From Bacteroidales bacterium (GTDB taxonomy: Bacteria > Bacteroidota > Bacteroidia > Bacteroidales > UBA932): a stretch of 5,051 nt of DNA. Both the position numbers and the translations under genes were made by a program. Below, piece after piece: positions 1-5,051 of the stretch; the first letter of the stretch is position 1; each line of letters starts with the position of its first letter. The notes below the pieces were generated by a model. The model was not told where the DNA came from and ran no database searches. It saw only the letters and a list, made by a program, of their open reading frames with translations. The stretch is taken from positions 1-5,051 of the forward strand of contig JAFYMJ010000300.1 of NCBI GenBank assembly GCA_017556665.1, read 5' to 3'.

Positions 1-248
1 CAGAACTCCATATATGCCACAACATCGTTACTGTTCAGGTTAAAGAATGTGATGGAATCTTTTAGTTTTGTAATTTCTGAAGCATATACAGAAGTAGGGT
101 ATTTGGCCAGAAACTTATTTAAACTTTTTAAATCGCCCTTGGCTAAAGTGGTTTTGTAAAGTTTTGTTTCGCCCTTTGTTTGGGCGTTTGTGAATGAAAG
201 TGAAACTAACAATAGTGTTGCAACTAGAAACAATCCCTTAATTTTCAT
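1..248 (-). CDS. Secreted hypothetical protein, N-terminal part (runs off left edge)
   Basis: The reading frame opens at an ATG at 248 and stays open for 82 codons to the window edge, so the C-terminus is missing. The N-terminus reads as a Sec signal peptide: a short basic start (MKIKG), a hydrophobic core of about 14 residues (LFLVATLLLVSLSF), then TNA followed by Gln, which suggests signal peptidase I cleavage near residue 22. There is no lipobox cysteine, so a lipoprotein is unlikely. After the signal comes a polar, lysine-rich stretch containing KFLAKYPTSVYASEITKLKD, roughly residues 45-64. This resembles the helix-turn-helix pattern around 'YP.S.YA' seen in TPR-like repeats of envelope proteins, but one half-repeat is too little to assign a family. 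A candidate promoter lies just upstream. I do not recognise the gene. The signal peptide call is good, and any function would be a guess. Confidence 0.72.
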   Translation of the reverse strand, partial: MKIKGLFLVATLLLVSLSFTNAQTKGETKLYKTTLAKGDLKSLNKFLAKYPTSVYASEITKLKDSITFFNLNSNDVVAYMEF

Positions 249-269
249 ATAAGTCTTTTTAATTTATTT

Positions 270-300
270 GCAAGGTAGTCATTATTTTAATCAGTACAAT
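270..300 (-). promoter_or_regulatory. Candidate Bacteroidota-type promoter for the secreted-protein gene
   Basis: Read on the minus strand, ATTG (297-300) is followed after exactly 19 nt by TACCTTGC (270-277). The Bacteroidota housekeeping consensus is TTTG, 19-21 nt, TAnnTTTG, so the spacing is right and both boxes are near matches, though neither is perfect. The -7 box ends 21 nt before the ATG at 248, which would give a short A/T-rich leader. This is pattern matching only. Confidence 0.45.
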
Positions 301-362
301 CCCTTTGCAAACATTATACCACCTTCACCACCTATTTTAGGATGGGGATGAAGCTGTGTAGC

Positions 363-390
363 AAAACAAAAAAGCGACCTAAAAGGTCGC
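363..390 (-). terminator. Rho-independent terminator of gcvH
   Basis: On the minus strand a perfect 7-bp stem, GCGACCT / AGGTCGC (arms 384-390 and 374-380) around a 3-nt TTT loop, is followed at once by the T-rich run TTTTTTGTTTT. It begins 28 nt after the gcvH stop codon, which is the expected place. On the plus strand the hairpin is followed by CTTTATGATG, a poor T-tract, so it acts mainly for leftward transcription and should insulate gcvH from the secreted-protein gene beyond it. Confidence 0.9.
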
Positions 391-418
391 CTTTATGATG
401 ATAATCTTTAGATTCTGA

Positions 419-796
419 TTATTTGCAGCTTGCCTCGTATGCAGCAGCGTCCATTAGACTATCAAGTTCTGCAGGATTGCTCATCTCTACTTTAATCATC
501 CAACCCTCTCCGTAAGGATCTGAGTTAACAGACTCAGGAGCACCCTCCAGGTTCTCGTTAACCTCAATAACTTTACCTGAAACTGGCATAAGACCGTCAG
601 CTACAGTTTTAACAGCCTCAATAGAACCAAAAACCTCACCAGCAGCAAGATCCTCGTCTAAAGTGGTAATGTCAACAAAAACAATATCACCTAGCTCACT
701 TTGAGCAAAATCTGTAATACCAATAGTTGCAATATTACCCTCTACTCTTACCCACTCGTGGTCGCTAGAGTACTTTAAATTTGATGGAAAATTCAT
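419..796 (-). CDS. gcvH: Glycine cleavage system H protein
   Basis: GcvH is the small lipoyl carrier of the glycine cleavage complex. Its lipoyl arm takes the aminomethyl group from the P protein (glycine decarboxylase), presents it to the T protein and is reoxidised by the L protein. The 125-residue product has the family's normal length of about 125-130. It opens with the typical YSSDHEWV segment (9-16) and has [17 protein letters not shown] (26-42). The lipoylation site lies in [12 protein letters not shown], with Lys63 as the modified residue, followed by [10 protein letters not shown] (71-80) and [11 protein letters not shown] (93-103), all hallmarks of the lipoyl-domain fold. The ATG at 796 gives the standard N-terminus. 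No gcvT or gcvP is present nearby, so the gene stands apart from its partners here. It has a candidate -7 element upstream and a strong terminator downstream, suggesting its own transcript, although read-through from ruvA is possible. Confidence 0.97.
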   Translation of the reverse strand: MNFPSNLKYSSDHEWVRVEGNIATIGITDFAQSELGDIVFVDITTLDEDLAAGEVFGSIEAVKTVADGLMPVSGKVIEVNENLEGAPESVNSDPYGEGWMIKVEMSNPAELDSLMDAAAYEASCK

Positions 797-823
797 AGTT
801 TTCTTATTTTTAAATGTTTTTTA

Positions 824-831
824 CAAAAGTA
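824..831 (-). promoter_or_regulatory. Candidate -7 element of the gcvH promoter
   Basis: The minus strand reads TACTTTTG, a full match to the Bacteroidota -7 consensus TAnnTTTG, ending 27 nt before the gcvH ATG. No TTTG-like -33 box is found 19-21 nt further upstream, so the call rests on one element. An AT-rich inverted repeat lies just upstream at 856-872. Confidence 0.4.
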
Positions 832-855
832 TTAAAATAATTTAGAATCTGCCTA

Positions 856-872
856 TATTTTGATATAAAATA
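856..872. repeat. AT-rich inverted repeat between ruvA and gcvH
   Basis: TATTTT (856-861) and AAAATA (867-872) form a perfect 6-bp inverted repeat around GATAT. It lies 25-41 bp upstream of the candidate gcvH -7 element, overlapping where a -33 box or an operator would sit. In such AT-rich DNA a dyad of this size may arise by chance, and no regulator can be named. Confidence 0.3.
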
Positions 873-899
873 AATTGGTTTGTATGGAGCTTCTTCTCC

Positions 900-1493
900 T
901 TACAACCTTTTTAGTGATAATTTAATAAGGTTTTCAAGGGAGCAGTTTGGCTCTTCTTTAAGAATGGCTTTTACAACCTTGTCGGCTGAGGCTTTATTGA
1001 ATCCAAGCAATACAAGGGCAGACAGGGCTTCTGATGCCACAGGAGAGGTTGTGGTCTGCACAAAGAGTTCTGCAGGGGTGTCTGAACTTTCTGCTTTTCC
1101 AATCTTGTCTTTAAGGTCAATTATAACTCTTTGGGCTGTTTTAATGCCAATTCCTTTAATTGATTTTATCTTGTTTACATCTCCACTCAGAATTGCTGTC
1201 TTTATTTCTTGGCTGTTTAGTGAAGAGAGCATCATTCTGGCAGTGTTTGGACCAATGCCGTTTACTTCAATAAGCATTGTAAAGACGCTTCTCTCTTCTT
1301 TTGATGAGAATCCATAGAATAACTCAACATCTTCTCTTACATGATGATATATATAGAGCTTTGTCTCTTTTAATGTCTGTATGTCTGCAAAAGTCTGTAG
1401 TGATATCTGCAGTTTGTAGCCAATGCCGTTATTCTCAATAACAGCTTCGGTTGGGTTGGTTTCTACCAGTTCTCCTTTTATATAATCGTACAT
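900..1493 (-). CDS. ruvA: Holliday junction branch migration protein RuvA
   Basis: RuvA binds the four-way Holliday junction and loads the RuvB motor onto it. RuvAB then drives branch migration during recombination repair, and RuvC resolves the junction. The 197-residue product is of normal length (about 190-205). Domain I (roughly 1-63) is the OB fold, beginning MYDYIKGELVE and ending REDVELFYGF (53-62). Glu54 and Asp55 in it correspond to the acidic pin that separates the strands at the crossover. Domain II carries two helix-hairpin-helix motifs, VNGIGPNTA (77-85) and IKGIGIKTA (112-120), which contact the DNA backbone. A polar linker (about 132-150) leads to the small RuvB-binding domain III (about 152-197, with ALVLLGFNKASADK). 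The ATG at 1493 gives the expected first residues. Neither ruvB nor ruvC is visible here. The gene is divergent from sufS and is followed, after 103 bp, by gcvH in the same direction with no convincing terminator between. Confidence 0.97.
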   Translation of the reverse strand: MYDYIKGELVETNPTEAVIENNGIGYKLQISLQTFADIQTLKETKLYIYHHVREDVELFYGFSSKEERSVFTMLIEVNGIGPNTARMMLSSLNSQEIKTAILSGDVNKIKSIKGIGIKTAQRVIIDLKDKIGKAESSDTPAELFVQTTTSPVASEALSALVLLGFNKASADKVVKAILKEEPNCSLENLIKLSLKRL

Positions 1494-1531
1494 AATGTTA
1501 TAAATTTTCAGATTTTTACCTTTTAGGTTTA

Positions 1532-1539
1532 CAAATTTA
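1532..1539 (-). promoter_or_regulatory. Candidate -7 element of the ruvA promoter
   Basis: The minus strand reads TAAATTTG, a full match to TAnnTTTG, ending 38 nt before the ruvA ATG. There is no recognisable -33 TTTG at the proper distance, and the spacer is very AT-rich, so the match could be fortuitous. Confidence 0.35.
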
Positions 1540-1561
1540 TCAATTTTATGTTTTAAGTTTA

Positions 1562-1569
1562 TATTTTTG
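1562..1569 (+). promoter_or_regulatory. Candidate -7 element of the suf-folK-glyQS operon promoter
   Basis: TATTTTTG matches the Bacteroidota -7 consensus TAnnTTTG and ends 19 nt before the sufS ATG, implying a very short leader. No good -33 TTTG is found 19-21 nt upstream. It lies 22 bp from the oppositely directed candidate for ruvA, so the two promoters could interfere. No Shine-Dalgarno sequence precedes sufS, which is common in this phylum. Confidence 0.38.
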
Positions 1570-1588
1570 CGTTGTTAATTGGGTTATT

Positions 1589-2818
1589 ATGGGTTTAATG
1601 GAAAAGATAAGAGAGAATTTTCCTGCTTTAGGACAAAAAGTTTATGGCAAAGATCTGGTTTACCTGGATAATGCAGCAACTTCTCAGAAGCCTAAAGTTG
1701 TGCTTGATTTGCTTAATGAAATGTATGGAGGAACCAATGCAAATGTTCATAGAGCCATGCATAAGTTGAGTGATGACACTACTATGCTTTATGAGGGGGC
1801 AAGGGAATGTGTGAGAGAGTTCATTAATGCACCCGGGAAAGAGTGTGTAATATTTACATCGGGAACAACAGCTTCCATAAACCTTGTTGCGAGCAGTTAT
1901 TGCAGAAAATTCCTTAAAGAGGGGGATGCAGTAATTGTATCGGGAGACTCACATCACTCTAATATTGTCCCATGGCAGCTGGCTTGTGAGATTGCAGGGG
2001 CTGAGCTTAAAGTTATCCCTGTAAAGGATAATGGTGAGCTTGATTTGGATGAGTACAGAAATTTGTTGGACAGTAGGGTAAAGATTGTAGCTGTTGAGCA
2101 TATTTCCAATGTATTGGGAATAATTAACCCAGTTAAAGAGATTATTCAACAGGCTCATAAGTTAAACATCCCTGTTCTTGTAGATGGAGCACAGGGTATA
2201 GTTCATGCAGATGTGGATGTTCAGGAGATGGATTGTGATTTCTATGTCTTCTCTGGACACAAAATATATGCTGCTACCGGAACCGGTATTTTATACGGAA
2301 GAAGGGAACTGTTGGAGGCTATGCCACCTTATATGGGTGGTGGAGATATGGTTGATACTGTATCTTTTGCAAAGACCACATATGCAGAGCTTCCTTTGAA
2401 ATTTGAGGCTGGAACACCTCATTTTATTGGTCAGGCTACATTAAAACCTGCTTTGGAGTTTGCAAAATGGCTTAAGGAGGGGGAAATTGGTAAGGCTGTA
2501 AAAGAGGAGGAAGAGAAAATTATAGAGTATATGACAAATGCTCTTGCCCAAATAGAGGGGTGTACACTGTATGGTACAGCAGAGAATAAGATTCCTTTGT
2601 TCTCATTTAACATAGAAGGGTGTTTCCCGTCTGACCTTGCCCAGTTGCTTGATAAAATGGGTGTGGCTGTGCGTACAGGATTTATGTGTTGTGAACCTCT
2701 TATGACCAGATTTGGGGTAACAAGTATGGTTAGAGCCTCGTTTTTGCCGTACAATACATTGCAGGAGGCGGAATATTTTATAAAATGCCTTAACAGGGCA
2801 GTAAATATGCTAAGATAG
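1589..2818 (+). CDS. sufS: Cysteine desulfurase SufS (PLP-dependent, group II) with altered active-site loop
   Basis: SufS removes sulfur from L-cysteine, giving alanine and an enzyme persulfide that feeds Fe-S cluster assembly. The 409-residue protein is full length for the family (about 405-415). Visible landmarks are VYLDNAATSQKP (24-35), TSGTTASINLV (90-100), SGDSHHSN (118-125, with the cofactor-stacking histidine), VDGAQG (198-203, Asp199 for the PLP ring nitrogen), SGHK with Lys225 as Schiff-base lysine, FEAGTP (272-277) and a C-terminal VRASFLPYNT (381-390) with the substrate-binding arginine. The catalytic loop reads RTGFMCCEP (362-370): Cys367 aligns with the catalytic cysteine, but the usual His-His before it is Phe-Met and a second cysteine follows. 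The motif after Lys225 is IYAATG rather than the common YGPTG. The first ATG is preferred; a second in-frame ATG lies three codons on. With sufE next in line, sulfur probably passes to SufE. A closely related selenocysteine lyase or CsdA-type role is possible. Confidence 0.93.
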   Translation: MGLMEKIRENFPALGQKVYGKDLVYLDNAATSQKPKVVLDLLNEMYGGTNANVHRAMHKLSDDTTMLYEGARECVREFINAPGKECVIFTSGTTASINLVASSYCRKFLKEGDAVIVSGDSHHSNIVPWQLACEIAGAELKVIPVKDNGELDLDEYRNLLDSRVKIVAVEHISNVLGIINPVKEIIQQAHKLNIPVLVDGAQGIVHADVDVQEMDCDFYVFSGHKIYAATGTGILYGRRELLEAMPPYMGGGDMVDTVSFAKTTYAELPLKFEAGTPHFIGQATLKPALEFAKWLKEGEIGKAVKEEEEKIIEYMTNALAQIEGCTLYGTAENKIPLFSFNIEGCFPSDLAQLLDKMGVAVRTGFMCCEPLMTRFGVTSMVRASFLPYNTLQEAEYFIKCLNRAVNMLR

Positions 2819-2832
2819 AAACCAGTAAGGAT

Positions 2833-3249
2833 ATGACTATAAAAGAGATTGAAAACCAGATTATAGAGGAGTTTGCCATCTTTGATGACTGGATGGACAA
2901 ATATGAGTATATAATAGAGTTGGGCAAGAGTGTTCCAACAATTCAGGAGAATCAGAAAGTGGAGGAGAACCTTATTAAAGGGTGCCAAAGCAGAGTGTGG
3001 CTTAGCTGCAGGGTAGAGGATGGAAAACTTTATTTTGCTGCAGACAGCGATGCCATTATAACAAAAGGAATTATCTCGCTGCTGATTAGAGTGTACAACG
3101 GTCAGACTCCGGCAGACATTTTGGCCAATGAGCTTTCATTCATTGGTGCAATAGGTCTTCAGGAGAATCTTTCTCCAACCAGAGCAAACGGTCTGGTTTC
3201 TATGATTAAACAAATAAAAATTTACGCAATGGCGTATAACGCACAATAG
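2833..3249 (+). CDS. sufE: SufE sulfur acceptor protein
   Basis: SufE accepts the persulfide sulfur from SufS on a conserved cysteine, stimulates the desulfurase and delivers the sulfur to the Fe-S scaffold. The 138-residue product has the normal size. The signature LIKGCQSRVWL (47-57) places the acceptor at Cys51, the same number as in E. coli SufE. The second family motif, IGLQENLSPTRANGL (107-121), is present, but Asn112 stands where a histidine is usual (commonly HLSPTR). The start ATG is 14 nt after the sufS stop. An AAGGA lies only 1 nt before the ATG, too close to act as a normal Shine-Dalgarno. The downstream gene begins 1 nt after this stop, so the two are probably translationally coupled. 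Its position directly after sufS supports a SufS-SufE pair. CsdE is the only realistic alternative name. Confidence 0.95.
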   Translation: MTIKEIENQIIEEFAIFDDWMDKYEYIIELGKSVPTIQENQKVEENLIKGCQSRVWLSCRVEDGKLYFAADSDAIITKGIISLLIRVYNGQTPADILANELSFIGAIGLQENLSPTRANGLVSMIKQIKIYAMAYNAQ

Positions 3250-3250
3250 C

Positions 3251-3562
3251 ATGAACAAAGAGAGTGTTTTAAGAGATGTGGTTAGAGCTTTAAGACAAGT
3301 TTATGACCCAGAGATTTCGGTAAACATTTATGATTTGGGCCTTATTTATGACCTTAAAATAGATGATGACCATAAGGTATTTGTAACAATGACCCTTACA
3401 GCTCCCAATTGCCCAATGGCAGACCAGTTGGTAGAGGATGTTGTAGAGGCTGTAAAGGATGTTCCTGGAGTTACAGATGCAGCTCTCGAGCTTGTTTTTG
3501 AGCCTGAGTGGGACAAAAGCAGAATGAGCGAGGCCGCAATGTTGGAATTAGGTTTATTATAA
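3251..3562 (+). CDS. sufT: SufT-like MIP18/DUF59-family Fe-S assembly protein
   Basis: Small proteins of the MIP18 (DUF59) family occur beside SUF genes and act in Fe-S cluster assembly or maturation of Fe-S proteins; relatives include PaaD and the eukaryotic cytosolic Fe-S targeting factor MIP18. The 103-residue product is nearly all one such domain: an N-terminal helix, then the signature DPEISVNIYDLGLIYDL (19-35), a strand VFVTMTLTAPNCPMADQ (43-59) with the conserved Cys54, a helix, and VTDAALELVFEPEWD (74-88). The tail WDKSRMSEAAMLELGLL is typical of the SUF-associated subgroup and lacks the longer extension of full-length SufT proteins. It sits between sufE and folK with gaps of 1 and 3 nt, which supports a Fe-S role. 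The exact biochemical step is not settled for this family, so the symbol is used loosely. Confidence 0.88.
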   Translation: MNKESVLRDVVRALRQVYDPEISVNIYDLGLIYDLKIDDDHKVFVTMTLTAPNCPMADQLVEDVVEAVKDVPGVTDAALELVFEPEWDKSRMSEAAMLELGLL

Positions 3563-3565
3563 GAT

Positions 3566-4045
3566 ATGTATAGAGTCTATATTTTATTGGGGAGCAATTT
3601 GGGAGACAGAGAGCAATACCTCTCAGATGCTGTAATGGAACTTATGGACAGGCTAATGCCGGATTACCTGGAGGTAGCCTCTTTGGCAGAGGCTGTAAAT
3701 ACCTCAGAAGTGATAGAGACTGAGCCTGTTGGCTTTTCTTGTCCCGATAAATTCCTTAACCAGACCTTTTGCTGCCTTACAGAGTATGAGCCGCAGCAGG
3801 TGCTTGAAATTTGTCAGGAGATAGAAACAGAGCTTGGCAGAGTACGCACTGGTGCACAGTACAATGAGAAGGGGGAGAGAATCTACCAGTCCAGATGTAT
3901 AGATATAGATATCTTAAATGTAGAAAAGCTTAATGGTGAGAAATGGGATGCTGTGGTGGTTGATACTCCAGATCTTACAATTCCTCATCCACAGCTTAAA
4001 ACAAGACCTTTTGCAAGAGATTTATATAGAGTACTAAAAAAATAA
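3566..4045 (+). CDS. folK: 2-amino-4-hydroxy-6-hydroxymethyldihydropteridine pyrophosphokinase (HPPK)
   Basis: HPPK transfers pyrophosphate from ATP to 6-hydroxymethyl-7,8-dihydropterin, the step before dihydropteroate synthase in folate synthesis. The 159-residue product matches the family length (about 155-165). Features in order: YILLGSNLGDR (5-15), the N-terminal signature; ETEPVGF (51-57) and FLNQ (63-66), pterin-pocket segments; ELGRVR (89-94); SRCIDIDIL (109-117), with Asp113 and Asp115 as the two magnesium ligands; and LTIPHPQLKTRPF (137-149), the C-terminal signature with its histidine and arginine. The loop between GRVR and the acidic pair (95-108, containing YNEKGERIYQ) is longer than in the E. 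coli enzyme and falls in the mobile ATP-contacting region. The gene starts 3 nt after the SufT-like gene and ends 5 nt before glyQS. This placement suggests co-transcription with growth-linked genes, not a functional link to Fe-S assembly. Confidence 0.95.
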   Translation: MYRVYILLGSNLGDREQYLSDAVMELMDRLMPDYLEVASLAEAVNTSEVIETEPVGFSCPDKFLNQTFCCLTEYEPQQVLEICQEIETELGRVRTGAQYNEKGERIYQSRCIDIDILNVEKLNGEKWDAVVVDTPDLTIPHPQLKTRPFARDLYRVLKK

Positions 4046-4050
4046 AAATT

Positions 4051-5051
4051 ATGACACAAGAAGATCTATTTAAAAATTTGATTGCCCATACAAAAGAGTA
4101 TGGCTACATTTTCCCTTCTAGTGAAATATACGATGGCTTGGGTGCCGTGTATGATTATGGCCAGTTGGGAAGCGAGCTTAAAAACAATATCAAGAGATAC
4201 TGGTGGGAGGCAATGGTAAGATTGAATGAGAATATTGTTGGTATAGACTCTGCAATTTTTATGCACCCAAGAATTTGGGAGGCTTCTGGCCACGTTGGCG
4301 CGTTCAATGATCCGCTTATCGATAACAAGGATTCTAAGAAAAGATATAGAGCTGATGTCCTTTTGGAGGATTATATCGCAAAGATTGAGGAGAAGATCAA
4401 CAAGGACGTTGAGAAAGGCCGCAAAAAATTTGGTGATGCATTTGATGAGGAGCAGTTCAGGGCTACAAACCCTAACGTCCAGAGAAATGTGAAGAAGATT
4501 GAGGCTTGCAGAGAGAGAATGGTTGAGGCTTTGAATAACAATGATCTTGATGCTCTTAAACAGCTTATCCTTGATTGTGAGATTGTGTGCCCTATTTCAG
4601 GTACAAAGAACTGGACAGATGTAAGACAGTTCAACCTTATGTTCAGCACCCAGTTGGGCAGCGTTTCTGGTGAGAGCGGTACAATCTACCTTAGACCTGA
4701 GACTGCACAGGGTATTTTCGTGAACTACCTTAACGTGCAGAAAACCGGCCGTATGAAACTTCCTTTTGGTATTGCACAGATTGGAAAGGCATTCAGAAAT
4801 GAGATTGTTGCACGTCAGTTCATCTTCCGTATGAGGGAGTTCGAGCAGATGGAGATGCAGTTCTTCGTACAGCCTGGTTCTGAGCTTGAGTGGTTTGCAA
4901 AATGGAAAGAGACCCGTTTGAAATGGCATAAGGCTCTTGGTATGGGCGAGGAGAACTACCGTTACCATGATCATGACAAACTTGCGCACTATGCAAATGC
5001 CGCTACCGATATCGAGTTCAACTTCCCGTTTGGCTTCAAGGAGCTTGAGGG
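4051..5051 (+). CDS. glyQS: Glycyl-tRNA synthetase (class II, alpha2 type), N-terminal two thirds
   Basis: This enzyme charges tRNA-Gly with glycine. It is the single-chain dimeric type, not the alpha2beta2 GlyQ/GlyS type. The frame begins at ATG 4051 and is open to the window edge: 333 complete codons of an expected 510 or so, so the rest of the catalytic core and the anticodon-binding domain are missing. Visible landmarks are FPSSEIYDGLGAVYDYGQLG (21-40), LKNNIKRYWWEAMV (43-56, class II motif 1 region), WEASGHVGAFNDPL (76-89), a lysine/glutamate-rich helical insert (about 95-175), CPISGTKNWTDVRQFNLMF (180-198), LRPETAQGIF (214-223), and motif 2 with FRNEI (248-252) and FRMREFEQMEMQFF (259-272). 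A TDIEFNFPFGFKE segment nears the edge. It begins 5 nt after folK with no promoter between. Codon choice shifts in its second half towards CGT and C-ending codons, as expected for a highly expressed gene. Confidence 0.97.
   Translation, partial: MTQEDLFKNLIAHTKEYGYIFPSSEIYDGLGAVYDYGQLGSELKNNIKRYWWEAMVRLNENIVGIDSAIFMHPRIWEASGHVGAFNDPLIDNKDSKKRYRADVLLEDYIAKIEEKINKDVEKGRKKFGDAFDEEQFRATNPNVQRNVKKIEACRERMVEALNNNDLDALKQLILDCEIVCPISGTKNWTDVRQFNLMFSTQLGSVSGESGTIYLRPETAQGIFVNYLNVQKTGRMKLPFGIAQIGKAFRNEIVARQFIFRMREFEQMEMQFFVQPGSELEWFAKWKETRLKWHKALGMGEENYRYHDHDKLAHYANAATDIEFNFPFGFKELE

Noticed and set aside
886..899. Possible terminator hairpin GGAG/CTCC directly after ruvA
   Set aside because: The stem is only 4 bp and no T-run follows on the leftward strand, so it is not supported as a terminator.
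880..1317. Rightward open frame of 145 codons opposite ruvA
   Set aside because: It lies almost wholly antisense to ruvA, whose protein is unmistakable. Its translation has no recognisable motif and reads as a shadow of RuvA coding.
1598..1600. Alternative sufS start at the second in-frame ATG
   Set aside because: It has no better upstream context, and the difference is only three residues before the conserved domain. The first ATG is kept.
2827..2831. AAGGA as a ribosome binding site for sufE
   Set aside because: It ends 1 nt before the ATG, too close for normal Shine-Dalgarno pairing, and the phylum generally does not rely on it.
2431..2988. Leftward open frame of 185 codons across the sufS-sufE junction
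   Set aside because: It is antisense to the conserved ends of SufS and SufE. The apparent hydrophobic stretches come from complementing their codons, and no start context or homologous motif supports it.
4597..4989. Leftward open frame of 130 codons within glyQS
   Set aside because: It is antisense to the class II synthetase core, including motif 2. It is not a credible gene.
1..5051. CRISPR arrays, tRNA or rRNA genes, insertion sequences, integrase or phage genes
   Set aside because: Reading both strands showed no regularly spaced direct repeats, no tRNA-like cloverleaf, no terminal inverted repeats and no transposase-like motifs.

Overview
The window looks like chromosomal DNA from a member of the Bacteroidota, probably Bacteroidales (the order is less certain). 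It is AT-rich and uses mostly AGA/AGG for arginine. Translation starts sit behind A/T-rich leaders without convincing Shine-Dalgarno sequences, and several candidate promoters match the Bacteroidota -7 element TAnnTTTG. These are family-level impressions from reading the sequence, not a computed classification.

Left part, transcribed leftward: the 5' end of a gene for a small secreted protein with a signal peptide (running off the left edge), then gcvH (glycine cleavage H protein, with a clear intrinsic terminator behind it), then ruvA (Holliday junction branch migration). Each of the three has a candidate promoter of its own.

Right part, transcribed rightward from the 95-bp divergent spacer between ruvA and sufS: sufS (cysteine desulfurase), sufE (sulfur acceptor), a SufT/MIP18-family Fe-S assembly gene, folK (pterin pyrophosphokinase of folate synthesis) and the first 333 codons of glyQS (glycyl-tRNA synthetase), cut by the right edge. 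Gaps between these genes are 14, 1, 3 and 5 nt with no terminator, so they probably form one operon. SufS takes sulfur from cysteine, SufE accepts it as a persulfide and hands it to a scaffold, and the SufT-like protein acts in cluster assembly or maturation. The usual scaffold genes sufB, sufC and sufD are not in the window, and ruvA occupies the position directly upstream of sufS.

The content is mainly housekeeping, and I see no mobile element, CRISPR array, RNA gene, defence locus or obvious new system. The points most worth a second look are the altered active-site loop of SufS (Phe-Met in place of the usual His-His before the catalytic cysteine, and a second cysteine after it), a changed position in the conserved C-terminal motif of SufE, the separation from sufBCD, and a few unexplained dyads in the left intergenic regions.
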